A stretch of 33,591 nucleotides of DNA from positions 1-33,591 of the forward strand of contig JAJRPZ010000090.1 of the NCBI GenBank assembly GCA_024280495.1. The letters are read 5' to 3'. How positions within the stretch are numbered: position 1 is the first letter of the stretch; each line of letters opens with the position of its first letter. The position numbers were made by a program, and so were the translations under genes. The stretch is from Alphaproteobacteria bacterium. GTDB lineage: Bacteria; Pseudomonadota; Alphaproteobacteria; Caedimonadales; UBA9215. Shown here one piece after another: positions 20,593 to 28,680 of the stretch. The notes below the pieces were generated by a model, which was not told where the DNA came from, did not search any database, and was given only the letters and a program-made list of their open reading frames with translations.

Positions 20593-21088
20593 AATGAACC
20601 CCTCCTTGAGCCAAGGTGTTAACTGAACCGAAATTAGCCACGGGTAATATTTTATTTTCTAAAACATCAAATAAACTGAGGGATATTAAATAATTTCGGA
20701 TGGTTTCTTCCATATTTTCCCATAAATGGTGGGTTAAACATTTAGACGTTCCTCCCATGCAGCTAATACCTTTTTCAGGTGTGCATCTGGTGGTATTAAT
20801 TTGCTCATCAACGGCATCAATGATTTCGGAAATATTAATATTTTGCGCAGGACGAGCCAATAAGTACCCTCCATTTTGCCCCCGAATACTGGTCACTATA
20901 CCAGCCCGACGAAGCTTGGCAAATAATTGCTCTAAATATTGTTGGGAAATCCCCTGGCGATCAGAAATAGCAAAAAGTGAAACTGGCGCACATGATATAT
21001 CATTAGGAGCCCGATGAGCATCGCGCATTTGAAGAGCTAGATCAACAAGGGCATGAACAGCATAACGACCTTTAGTGCTTAATTTCAT
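20582..21088 (-). CDS. iscR: Rrf2-family regulator IscR
   Basis: IscR is a [2Fe-2S] regulator that represses the isc operon when clusters are plentiful. A winged-helix domain starts MKLSTKGRYAVHAL and includes ISQQYLEQLFAKLRRAGIV and RGQNGGYLLARP. Cluster ligands are Cys102, Cys110, Cys117 and His120 (SKCLTHHLW). The spacing between the cysteines (7 and 6 residues) is wider than the 5 and 5 of E. coli. I start at 21088, preceded by GGTGAG, rather than an ATG 18 bases upstream. It is the first gene of the ISC run and lies behind a promoter with an IscR-like palindrome. Confidence 0.94.
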   Translation of the reverse strand: MKLSTKGRYAVHALVDLALQMRDAHRAPNDISCAPVSLFAISDRQGISQQYLEQLFAKLRRAGIVTSIRGQNGGYLLARPAQNINISEIIDAVDEQINTTRCTPEKGISCMGGTSKCLTHHLWENMEETIRNYLISLSLFDVLENKILPVANFGSVNTLAQGGVHYVS

Positions 21089-21134
21089 TGGACTCACCGA
21101 ACCCATTAGGTTTTTCTAAATTATAATACATGCC

Positions 21135-21162
21135 ATTATATTAATCTGACTAAAATAGTCAA
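21135..21162 (-). promoter_or_regulatory. iscR operon promoter with overlapping IscR-type operator
   Basis: Read on the - strand, TTGACT (21162-21157) and TATAAT (21140-21135) are separated by 16 bases, close to a full sigma-70 consensus. The palindrome TGACT-5-AGTCA (21147-21161) covers the -35 box and the spacer. It resembles the type 1 sites bound by holo-IscR in E. coli and predicted in alphaproteobacteria, which fits feedback repression. The transcription start should lie near 21128, giving a leader of about 40 bases. Confidence 0.8.
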
Positions 21163-21187
21163 GTTTAAATTACTTAGTGATACCAAA

Positions 21188-21244
21188 GAGGCGGGCTGAG
21201 GAGAGGACCTTTGCTGGGCTAGGGCGCTTTCGCAGAGGGTTCTG
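21188..21244. other. GC-rich structured island between smr and the iscR promoter
   Basis: This 57-base stretch is 37/57 G+C, far above its surroundings. AGGACC-TTTGC (21204-21214) pairs with GCAGAGGGTTCT (21232-21243) with one bulged G and two or three G-U pairs, around a 17-base loop containing a small GCG-CTTT-CGC hairpin. It lacks an immediate U-run for a terminator on the - strand. On the + strand a T6 run follows about 12 bases later. It could be a terminator remnant, a small RNA or a mobile palindromic repeat. I do not recognise the family. Confidence 0.4.
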
Positions 21245-21272
21245 TAAAAGAGGATTTTTTGTATTCAATTCA

Positions 21273-21826
21273 TTAAAAATGATGAGTTTTTTTTCGAAGT
21301 CTTACGTAAAAAGCACCTGTGCCGCCTTCGAAAGGATGGGTGTTGGTGTAAAAATGGATATAAGATGCCAAATTTGATGCTTCAAGCCATCCTGGAAGGG
21401 AACGGCGTAAAACACCCTTTCCTTGGGTTTTATTTGGAGTTGATTCTTTAATAATAATTCTTTTATCAAGGGTAATGCCTTTTCCCGTAATGACAAGAAT
21501 ATCCTGTTTTTGTTGTTGATAACACCTATGGATAAAAACTGTTAAAGCTTGATGAGCCTTGATCTGAGTCATACCATGAAGGTCGACTCGATCTTGGATG
21601 AGTGTGTTTTTTTTAAGCCTCTTTGTCCCTTTAAATTCAAGAAATCCTGGATTAATAACAGAATCTTGCATGGAAGAAGTCTTTGTCAAGTGAGGGGACA
21701 AAGGGGGGCGCTCTTGAATGGTGATTTCAATTTTTTTTGAAGAGCAAGACCTTCGAATTCTGGAGATGTTTTTTTAGGGGTAACGGTTTCCTTGAAGCGC
21801 GCCCAAATATCATTGTCATCGGTCAT
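21273..21826 (-). CDS. Smr-domain protein, reading frame broken at an A8 run
   Basis: Smr domains bind or cut nucleic acids; the role of short bacterial versions is mostly unknown. The domain is clear: DLHGMTQIKAHQAL, ILVITGKG, GVLRRSLPGWLE and EGGTGAFYVRLRKK. The natural start is the ATG at 21826, which overlaps the mltA stop as ATGA and opens MTDDNDIWARFKETVTPKK. That frame ends at 21686 after 46 codons. The Smr domain is in the -1 frame, joined at an A8 run (T8 at 21731-21738 on +). In the 0 frame the run reads CAA AAA AAA TTG, a perfect A_AAA_AAA slippery heptamer. One extra base would give a 184-residue protein. Without a shift, only a TTG at 21701 could start the domain part. Confidence 0.8.
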
Positions 21827-22995
21827 TTTTTTGGTCTCAACACCACGAATTTCGTATTTTGTTTAAGGGCACCCGCAAGATTTCCAGCAGTAACACCAGA
21901 GCCACAATAAAAATCAGCTCGCAAAGGACCTTTGATTGCCCCACCAACATCCTGCGCCACGACAAAACGAGAGGCAATTTGTGGATGATCAGTCTTAATC
22001 CATAAAAGACTTCCAATAGGTAAATAATGAGGGTCCGTTGCAACACTTGCAAAGGGAGTGAGTGGTGTGTTTTGAGCGCCCAAAGGATTTTCGTGACATT
22101 CTGAAGGAGCTTTTTGGTAAAACACATAAGATTCATTTTTATTAAGAATGTCTTGGGCTTGATCAGGATTATGGCGAAGCCAATGCTTAATAGTTGCCAT
22201 AGTAACGGTTTTTGAATCAAGAAAACCTTGATCAATTAAAAATTTTCCGATGGCTTTGTAGGCTTTTCCGTTGGTAGCTGCATAAAAAAGCGTTTGGGTA
22301 TGACCATTTTCAAAAATCAACTTACCAGATCCTTGTATATGCATAAAAAAAAGGTCAATGGGGTCTTTAACATAGGCAATTTCAAGATTTCTCCCCTCAA
22401 GATATCCAGCATTGATGTCAGAACGTGTTGCATAAGGAATGAGCTTGTTGTCCTTAAGGCGCCCAGCAATACGAATACCTTTTGCTTGTGACGTAAAAGG
22501 CGCAAGGTCTGGAATCAAAATAAGGTCATCTGGATGACGGTAAATGGGATACTTATATATGTCGCTTTTTGTTAGGGAAGCTTTTAATTCTGGTTGAAAA
22601 TACCCCGTCATAAATCCAGTTTCTTCTTTATTCTTTTCAAGGGATATGGCATCAAAATTTTCTTTTAAAAAAGCAATGAATTTACCATTAGATAATGGAG
22701 ATTGAAGAAGGTTATTAACCTTAAGACAAACATTTTTCCAAAGTATGGTATCCACACATTTTTGGTGTGTTATTTCCCTATTTTCATGATCTAGTATATG
22801 GCTACAACTTAAAAAAAGGGCTTTTTGTGCTTTTTGTGTATCTGCGTTTTCTGCCGTCCGATTCGAAAAAAAAGAAGGGGATATATTTGTTTTTTTGATG
22901 ATGTCAGAACTCCCTCTATTATGAGAGGGGTTATCACATGACGTTAAGGAAGCAAGGGACGCGCAAAGAGATGACACTAAAAAGCCCTTTTTCAT
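21823..22995 (-). CDS. mltA: Membrane-bound lytic murein transglycosylase A
   Basis: MltA cleaves the glycan strands of peptidoglycan to form 1,6-anhydro ends, acting as a lipoprotein in the periplasm. A signal peptide ends in a lipobox (SLTSC, Cys20). The MltA core includes TGYFQPELKASL, AYVKDPIDLFFMHIQGSGKL and, in the C-terminal 3D domain, VAQDVGGAIKGPLRADFYCG with the catalytic aspartates. It shares a TAATG junction with the Tim44-like gene and an ATGA overlap with smr, so the three form one unit, as in other alphaproteobacteria. Confidence 0.95.
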   Translation of the reverse strand: MKKGFLVSSLCASLASLTSCDNPSHNRGSSDIIKKTNISPSFFSNRTAENADTQKAQKALFLSCSHILDHENREITHQKCVDTILWKNVCLKVNNLLQSPLSNGKFIAFLKENFDAISLEKNKEETGFMTGYFQPELKASLTKSDIYKYPIYRHPDDLILIPDLAPFTSQAKGIRIAGRLKDNKLIPYATRSDINAGYLEGRNLEIAYVKDPIDLFFMHIQGSGKLIFENGHTQTLFYAATNGKAYKAIGKFLIDQGFLDSKTVTMATIKHWLRHNPDQAQDILNKNESYVFYQKAPSECHENPLGAQNTPLTPFASVATDPHYLPIGSLLWIKTDHPQIASRFVVAQDVGGAIKGPLRADFYCGSGVTAGNLAGALKQNTKFVVLRPKK

Positions 22996-23636
22996 TAATC
23001 TTCCGTTGAAACTAAAACCCAGCGAGGATCTTTTGCGGAAATTTTGCGCTCAAAGGTCCAAGTATCTATAACTTGATCAATTTGGTTGGGGTTACCATCG
23101 ATGATATCACCCTCTTTGTTTTTGATAATAGGCATCTGTTCAGTTGTGAACTTGAGTTTAATTTGCGCCAAAACTCCAGAAACAATAACGTCTAACAAGT
23201 CAACGCTTTCAACACGTACCAGGGTATTTTCCAATGTATGTCCCTTATCACTTAGGTCCTTTAAGGCCTCTTTAAATGCAGTGTAAATATCAGATGACAA
23301 AAGATTTTTTAAAGTCTTAAGGTCGCCATCAGCATAGGCTTTTAGAATGATTTCAAAGGCAATGGTGGCATTTTCTTTAAAAGTTGAAAGGGAAAATTCA
23401 GGGTCTTTTTTCGTGATGGATTGTATATCTTTTTGAAATTCTTTTGGAATGTCATCAATACTAGCCCTTTGAGCAACAGGAGGTTTTAGGGGGCGCTTTG
23501 TAAAATCAACGACGTTATTTTGTTGTTGATTTTCACCCTGAAATCCTGTTTTTTCGCCAAGTGTTGCGTAAAGACGATACGCGATAAAGGCGGCAATGCC
23601 AGCTAAGATAATCATGTCCATAAGGTGGATTCCCAT
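22995..23636 (-). CDS. Tim44-like domain protein (TimA type)
   Basis: This is a bacterial relative of the C-terminal domain of mitochondrial Tim44; the role in alphaproteobacteria is not settled. One N-terminal membrane helix (about residues 7-22, IILAGIAAFIAYRL) precedes a Pro/Gln-rich linker, then the Tim44 fold starting at FSLSTFKENATIAFEIILKAYADGDL and ending TWTFERKISAKDPRWVLVSTED. The preceding TTG (23639) is in frame; I take the ATG at 23636. A second in-frame ATG at 23621 would remove five residues. It is followed directly by mltA. Confidence 0.88.
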   Translation of the reverse strand: MGIHLMDMIILAGIAAFIAYRLYATLGEKTGFQGENQQQNNVVDFTKRPLKPPVAQRASIDDIPKEFQKDIQSITKKDPEFSLSTFKENATIAFEIILKAYADGDLKTLKNLLSSDIYTAFKEALKDLSDKGHTLENTLVRVESVDLLDVIVSGVLAQIKLKFTTEQMPIIKNKEGDIIDGNPNQIDQVIDTWTFERKISAKDPRWVLVSTED

Positions 23637-23685
23637 CAATGTTTCTATAGATCATATCACAGGAATAGGGTTGAAAAAGTGTTAA

Positions 23686-24327
23686 TTATGATATTAATGC
23701 ATTCATATTTTTTTTGTAATGGGACGTTTTGAATACGGCTGTCCCCGCAACCAAAGTAGTCGCGCCAGCATCGATACAAAGAGGAGCCGTTTTTTCTGTC
23801 ACGCCCCCATCAACTTCGAGATCAATCTTTCTTTGTTCAATAAGGGTGCGCGCTATTTTTATTTTTTCCAGTTGATCATGCATAAAGCTTTGCCCTCCAA
23901 ACCCAGGTTTCACGGTCATAATTAACAGGTTATCTATGTCTTCTAAATAAAGTTTAATAAGGTCAATGGGGGTTTCGGGGTTGAGGACCAAACCAGCTTT
24001 TTTGCCTTTTGAGCGAATAAAATTAAGAGCGCGTTGAATATTACCGTCTGCTTCTGGGTGAATCATGATGAGATCTGCCCCTGCATTAATAAAGTCTTGT
24101 AAATAGTTTTCATAGGGTGAAATCATGAGGTGCGCCTCAAAGGGGAGGCTTGTTGATGTTCGAAGCTTCTTAATAACGGGAGGACCAAAAGTAATATTAG
24201 GGACAAAGTGACCATCCATAACATCCAGGTGAATGCGATCAGCCCCCGCAGCTTCGAGTTTTTTTAATTCTTCACCCAACTGTGAAAAATCAGCTGATAA
24301 AATAGACGGAGCGATTTTTATTTTCAT
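23686..24327 (-). CDS. rpe: Ribulose-phosphate 3-epimerase
   Basis: Rpe interconverts ribulose 5-phosphate and xylulose 5-phosphate in the pentose phosphate pathway. The product is a TIM barrel: IAPSILSADFSQL at the N-terminus, RIHLDVMDGHFVPNITFGP with the metal ligands His33 and Asp35, FEAHLMIS (His68), VKPGFGGQSF and LEVDGGV with the second catalytic Asp. The length of 213 residues is normal. It follows the LpoA-like gene after 14 bases and is probably co-transcribed with it. Confidence 0.97.
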   Translation of the reverse strand: MKIKIAPSILSADFSQLGEELKKLEAAGADRIHLDVMDGHFVPNITFGPPVIKKLRTSTSLPFEAHLMISPYENYLQDFINAGADLIMIHPEADGNIQRALNFIRSKGKKAGLVLNPETPIDLIKLYLEDIDNLLIMTVKPGFGGQSFMHDQLEKIKIARTLIEQRKIDLEVDGGVTEKTAPLCIDAGATTLVAGTAVFKTSHYKKNMNALIS

Positions 24328-24341
24328 ATATAAGCCTAACT

Positions 24342-25475
24342 TTAAAATGAATCGGGTGCATTTTGAAGGGATACCAGGCGTGTCGGTGTGACGCTCAAAA
24401 TAGAGAGTTTTCGTTCCGTTGAACCATTTTGACGCAAACGAAAAAGACCATCAACTCCATTAAAACCACGAGGTTGCGTGAGGACCCCCGTGGAAAAGGC
24501 TTGTTCCCCATGGTGACGTTTTAAAATAGCCAGCATAGAAATAGCATCGTAAGCAAGGGTTGCTAGGCGATCTGGTTGCGCACCATAAGCAGTTTTATAT
24601 TTGGAGGTAAATGCAAATCGTTCCTGGGGATTCGCAGAAGCAATCCATGCTCCATGGAGTGTTTTATTTTCAAGAATATAACCTTCATCCCATTGTCCAG
24701 TGCCCAGAAATTGAACGCCTTCAAGAGGGATCTCTTGGTACAAAAGTGCAGAAACAATTTTTGATAAAGATCGTCCCCCTTCTGGAATAAACAAGGCGTC
24801 AATTGAAAGTGTTTTTAAGGGATTAAGGTCTTTAACAAGTTGATTAGAATCAAATGTATAAGGGATAAAATCAACCATGAACTCATAACGGCGCTGAAGG
24901 AGTTTAATTTCTTTTTCCACAAGGGAGCCATAGCTGTTTCGAGGGAGCATAACAGCAAAAGATTTTTTACCTCGTTCAAGGGCATATTTGAAAACCTCTT
25001 GAATTTGTTCTTCTGGGGTGAAGCCCAGAGTGAAAACACCCGCATTAGCGACACTTTTATTATTGGAAAAGGAAATAACATTAATGTTAGCATGTCTGGC
25101 CACTTGAGAAACTTCACTCACATGGTTGGAAAAAATGGGACCAATAATAAGTCCTGCCCCCTCTGTTATAGCTTTTTGTGCCGCAATTCTTGCACCAAGA
25201 GGTGTGCTCTTTGTATCATACATGGCAACGTTTAATCGATCATCAGCATGGTCAAACAAACTCATTTCTGCTGCTTTTTGAAGGGAGTCACCAAGGTTTT
25301 TATGGCGGCCTGACAGGGGCAGAAGAAGGGCTACTTTGTCTGATTTTTTAAGGATAGGTACCTGTTGAATCATGGCTTGTTTAGACTCAAGAGAACGCAT
25401 AACCTCTGAGTTTTTTTTGCCACAACCAGATAAAGTTATCAGGGTCATAATAAGCACTAAAAAAATGATATGCAT
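24342..25475 (-). CDS. LpoA-like lipoprotein (periplasmic-binding-protein fold)
   Basis: The product resembles the C-terminal domain of LpoA, the outer-membrane lipoprotein that activates PBP1A in E. coli, and the related LivK-type binding fold. I start at the ATG at 25475 because it gives a lipoprotein signal (MHIIFLVLIM...TLSGC, Cys18) with AAAGG upstream; the longer frame to 25562 would overlap rsmI. The binding-fold core starts VALLLPLSGRHKNLGDSLQ, with LIIGPIFSNHV and ATLAYDAISMLAIL. It lacks the N-terminal TPR-like domain of enteric LpoA. It is divergent from rsmI, as lpoA is in E. coli. Confidence 0.85.
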   Translation of the reverse strand: MHIIFLVLIMTLITLSGCGKKNSEVMRSLESKQAMIQQVPILKKSDKVALLLPLSGRHKNLGDSLQKAAEMSLFDHADDRLNVAMYDTKSTPLGARIAAQKAITEGAGLIIGPIFSNHVSEVSQVARHANINVISFSNNKSVANAGVFTLGFTPEEQIQEVFKYALERGKKSFAVMLPRNSYGSLVEKEIKLLQRRYEFMVDFIPYTFDSNQLVKDLNPLKTLSIDALFIPEGGRSLSKIVSALLYQEIPLEGVQFLGTGQWDEGYILENKTLHGAWIASANPQERFAFTSKYKTAYGAQPDRLATLAYDAISMLAILKRHHGEQAFSTGVLTQPRGFNGVDGLFRLRQNGSTERKLSILSVTPTRLVSLQNAPDSF

Positions 25476-25560
25476 AAAAGAGCCTTTGTTTTTTGTTGCT
25501 TTCTGGCTCCAAAAATTGTACTGATCTTTATTGGTAAAAAGATCTTTCAAGAGATCCATC

Positions 25561-26442
25561 ATGTCTGATTCCTATAATACGTCCTTACTGGAAAATTTTA
25601 TATCTAATGGTTCGAAATGTAAATATCCTGCAGGTTTATATTTAGTCGCAACGCCCATTGGAAATATGGAAGATATCACATTGCGCGCCTTATCAACATT
25701 ATCTAAGGCTGATATTGTGGCTTGTGAAGATACCCGTGTTACACGAAAACTTTTAATTCACTATGGTCTGTCCAAGCCTTTAATGACTTATAATGATGCC
25801 AAAGGAGACGCTGGTGGACAGCTTCATGACGCCCTTAAAAATGGAAACCGCATTGCCCTTGTCAGTGATGCAGGGATGCCTTTGGTCTCTGATCCAGGTT
25901 ATAAACTTGTTCAATATGCCCTTGCCAATGATATATACGTAACATGTATTCCAGGTGCTTCTGCTGCTTTATGTGCCTTATTGCTATCTGGTTTACCTTG
26001 CGAGTCTTTTACTTTCTCAGGTTTTTTCCCCCGAAAAAATCAAGAAGCGCGAACCTGTTTAAGTGGATTATCTCCAGAGCATACTTATTTATTTTTCGAA
26101 TCTCCAAAACGATTAAAAGCAACGTTGGAGCATCTTAGTTCTGCTCAGAATATAAAAGACATTGCCGTCGCCCGTGAACTTACAAAGGCTTTTGAACAAG
26201 TGATGCGCGGTACCCCACAAGAAATCTTAGAAAATTTAGATCAGATTCCCTTAAAAGGTGAACTGGTCCTTGTATTACGTACAAAGCCATCTGTTTTAAG
26301 TCTTGAAAATGTGGATAAACTGATAAGAGAGTCACTCAAGGAATCTTCTGTTAAATCAACGGTAGAAGACCTTCAAAAAATTGTGGATATACCTAAAAAA
26401 GAACTCTATAAGCGAGTTTTGCAAATAAAGGAAAAAGAATAA
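25561..26442 (+). CDS. rsmI: 16S rRNA (cytidine-1402 2'-O)-methyltransferase
   Basis: RsmI methylates the ribose of C1402 in the decoding centre of 16S rRNA. The tetrapyrrole-methylase fold is evident from LYLVATPIGNMEDITLRAL, ACEDTRVTRKLL, ALVSDAGMPLVSDPGYKLV and CIPGASAALCALLLSGLP. I use the ATG at 25561, because the TTG 30 bases upstream would extend into the divergent promoter region. It overlaps rluB by one base (TAATG). The gene is divergent from the LpoA-like gene with an 85-base gap that should hold both promoters. Confidence 0.96.
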   Translation: MSDSYNTSLLENFISNGSKCKYPAGLYLVATPIGNMEDITLRALSTLSKADIVACEDTRVTRKLLIHYGLSKPLMTYNDAKGDAGGQLHDALKNGNRIALVSDAGMPLVSDPGYKLVQYALANDIYVTCIPGASAALCALLLSGLPCESFTFSGFFPRKNQEARTCLSGLSPEHTYLFFESPKRLKATLEHLSSAQNIKDIAVARELTKAFEQVMRGTPQEILENLDQIPLKGELVLVLRTKPSVLSLENVDKLIRESLKESSVKSTVEDLQKIVDIPKKELYKRVLQIKEKE

Positions 26443-27212
26443 TGACTGAAAAAAGCGAGCGTATTGCCAAAGTCATCGCCAGGTCTGGTCTTTGCTCAAG
26501 ACGCGAAGCTGAACGCTGGATTGAAGCTGGTCGGGTAAATCTTAATGGCCAAGCTTTAGAATCGGCCGCCTGTACGGTTACTGATTCTGATACGATCCTT
26601 GTGGATGATAAACCTTTACTACCAAAGGTTCCAACAAGACTCTGGCTCTTTCATAAACCCAGAGGCATTGTGACAACCCATGATGATCCAGAAGGGCGTC
26701 CCACTTTGTTTGAGCTTATTAAGCACAAGGCCAAATCTCAAAATTGGAACTTACCAGATCATTTAATTTCCATCGGACGCTTGGATCTCATGAGTGAAGG
26801 TCTTATTTTATTGACCAATGATGGTGAGTTATCGCGCATTTTAGAACACCCAAGTTCAGAAATCCAAAGGATGTATGAGGTGCGCGTTCAAGGGCATATT
26901 CCACCTGAGGCTTATGCTGACATGGAAAATGGATTGCTTGTTGAGGGCGTTTATTATGGACCTATCACCTATGAATTGGGAAATCAAGTTGGTTGCCAGG
27001 ATTACCCAGAACAATGGGTTCGCATGATTTTAAAAGAAGGTAAGAACCGAGAGATACGTCGTGTTGTTGATTACCTTGGGGGTCGAGTCACCAGGTTGAT
27101 TCGACAATCTTATGGTCCTTTTAAATTGGGTGATTTGCAAGAATCAGATTTACAAGAAGTAAAGTTTTCAGATTTTGCCCCTATCCTGCAAAAAAAACCA
27201 CCCACCTCTTGA
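26442..27212 (+). CDS. rluB: Ribosomal large subunit pseudouridine synthase, RsuA/RluB family
   Basis: This enzyme isomerises a uridine in rRNA. An S4 RNA-binding domain is at the N-terminus (AKVIARSGLCSRREAERWIEAG), then the synthase domain with the catalytic Asp115 in ISIGRLDLMSEGLILLTNDGEL and the ILKEGKNREIRRVVDYLGGRV block. RluB (U2605) is the best match for a 256-residue form with this C-terminus, but RsuA and RluE use the same motifs. It is translationally coupled with rsmI. Confidence 0.9.
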   Translation: MTEKSERIAKVIARSGLCSRREAERWIEAGRVNLNGQALESAACTVTDSDTILVDDKPLLPKVPTRLWLFHKPRGIVTTHDDPEGRPTLFELIKHKAKSQNWNLPDHLISIGRLDLMSEGLILLTNDGELSRILEHPSSEIQRMYEVRVQGHIPPEAYADMENGLLVEGVYYGPITYELGNQVGCQDYPEQWVRMILKEGKNREIRRVVDYLGGRVTRLIRQSYGPFKLGDLQESDLQEVKFSDFAPILQKKPPTS

Positions 27213-27679
27213 TGAGTCTCATAAGGTGAACTCGCATTTGCCGTTAAGCAAAAAAGTGACGCATAAAAAAATGGCAATATTTTTAAAAACATTATAAAGT
27301 AAAAAAGTCGAACCATATAATATACAAAATGAAAAAACAACTATTCTATTGTAAAATATATAAATATATTTCTTATATAACGAGTTACTATAGGAAATAC
27401 GAGACCAAGGCGCGTTTTTAATTTTAAAACACCACCTGAAAAGTTTTACGAAGAGTGAAATTTTAAATCAAATGACGCGCTACTTATGTGAAAGAGTTGG
27501 AGGTTTTTAGAGAAGTTCAAAAAATAAATGTGCCGTAGATTTTATAAATTAGATCAACTATAATTAGTTAATAAATCACCTGATAGTCTATCATAAAAAG
27601 CTTCCATTCGTTTTTCACATAAATAACTTTTCCGTAAGGTCTCAAGAAAAAACTCTATTAACTATAAAAGGAACAAAAT
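27213..27679. other. 467-base intergenic region, no gene found
   Basis: This AT-rich gap lies between rluB and the superoxide dismutase gene, both on the + strand. I find no tRNA-like cloverleaf or credible coding frame. A short ATGAG-T-CTCAT palindrome (27212-27222) overlaps the rluB stop. GCGCGT (27410-27415) and ACGCGC (27474-27479) are inverted but 58 bases apart. The right end carries the ribosome-binding site AAAGGAAC before the next ATG, and presumably its promoter. Nothing else stands out. Confidence 0.5.
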
Positions 27680-28285
27680 ATGACCATTACACTACCTGAT
27701 TTACCCTATGCAAAAAATGCTTTGATACCTCATATTTCAGCTAATACTCTTGAATTTCATCACGGAAAACACCATGCCGCTTATGTAAATAATCTCAATG
27801 CCCTTCTCGAGAAATCTGAATTAAAGGGTAATTCACTGGAAAATATTATTAAAGCTACTGCAGAAGACCAATCAAAAACAAGCATTTTTAATAATGCTGC
27901 CCAAGTCTGGAATCATACATTTTATTGGCATTCCATGAAACCAAATGGGGGTGGAGAACCCTCAAGAGAACTCAGCGTTCGTCTTAAAAAAGATTTCGGA
28001 TCCGTTGAAAGCTTTGTCGCCGACTTTAAAAAAGCTGGTATTACACAATTTGGTAGTGGCTGGGTATGGGTATGTCTTGATATAAAGGCTGATAAGCTTA
28101 TTATAGTGAAAACAAAAAATGCAGAAACACCCCTATCTAACTCTAATCTTATACCTCTAATGACTTGTGATGTATGGGAGCATGCCTATTACCTGGATTA
28201 TCAAAATAAACGCCCTGATTATCTCTCTATATTTTTTGACAGCCTCGTAAATTGGGATTTTATGGCAGATAATTTAGAAAAATGA
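27680..28285 (+). CDS. sodB: Superoxide dismutase, Fe/Mn family
   Basis: The enzyme converts superoxide to peroxide and oxygen. The four metal ligands are visible: His27 (LEFHHGKHH), His79 (WNHTFYWHSM), Asp164 and His168 (DVWEHAYY). NHTFYWHSMKPNGGGEP and ITQFGSGW favour the iron-type (SodB) branch, though metal choice is not certain from sequence. At 201 residues it is normal. A strong AAAGGAAC ribosome-binding site precedes the ATG. It appears monocistronic, with wide gaps on both sides. Confidence 0.95.
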   Translation: MTITLPDLPYAKNALIPHISANTLEFHHGKHHAAYVNNLNALLEKSELKGNSLENIIKATAEDQSKTSIFNNAAQVWNHTFYWHSMKPNGGGEPSRELSVRLKKDFGSVESFVADFKKAGITQFGSGWVWVCLDIKADKLIIVKTKNAETPLSNSNLIPLMTCDVWEHAYYLDYQNKRPDYLSIFFDSLVNWDFMADNLEK

Positions 28286-28379
28286 ATTAGATTATTATGT
28301 AGGTTTCAAATACAGAGATTTTATATCGAACGGAATTTCTTAATCATTTTTAGAACCAAGATAATTATTGATGAGATAA

Positions 28380-28680
28380 GATGACTTGGGCTTGCTTGCT
28401 GAGTATGGATATATACCTGAAAACTCATTCGATAATTTAGAAAAACTTATGGACTGTCCAAAGAGTTTGCCAGTCTTGATCATTTATCAAAAAAAAGATG
28501 GATTTATGGAAGATCAAATATGGGAGATAAAGGAGAGCTGAACAACTTTTTGATATTATTATAAATCTTGATGAGTCTAATGGAGATAGATTTTTTGGCT
28601 TAGACTTTGGACATTCATCTGCAGCCTTAAATGTAGAGAGTGGACAGTCTGAAATTTCAAAGTTCATCAACGATTTATAG
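28380..28680 (+). pseudogene. Possible decayed small gene in two frames
   Basis: Two protein-like segments follow each other. The first (28380-28541) reads AEYGYIPENSFDNLEKLMD...LPVLIIYQKKDGF...WEIKE before a TGA. The second (28537-28680) reads AEQLFDIIINLDESNGDRFF, then GLDFGHSSAAL...SEISKFINDL before TAG. Skipping one base near 28536 would join them into 100 codons. I do not recognise the family; the composition is that of a small soluble acidic protein. A competing frame exists on the opposite strand, so this is tentative. Confidence 0.35.

Noticed and set aside
21177-21377. A + strand frame of 66 codons starting GTG, rich in Arg and Gly
   Set aside because: It runs through the GC-rich hairpin and then antisense into the Smr coding region; no ribosome-binding site or family match. 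Better explained as structure plus shadow.
25475-25562. Extended N-terminus of the LpoA-like gene overlapping the rsmI start
   Set aside because: It would bury the lipoprotein signal 29 residues inside the protein and overlap a divergent gene; the ATG at 25475 has a ribosome-binding site and gives a normal lipobox.
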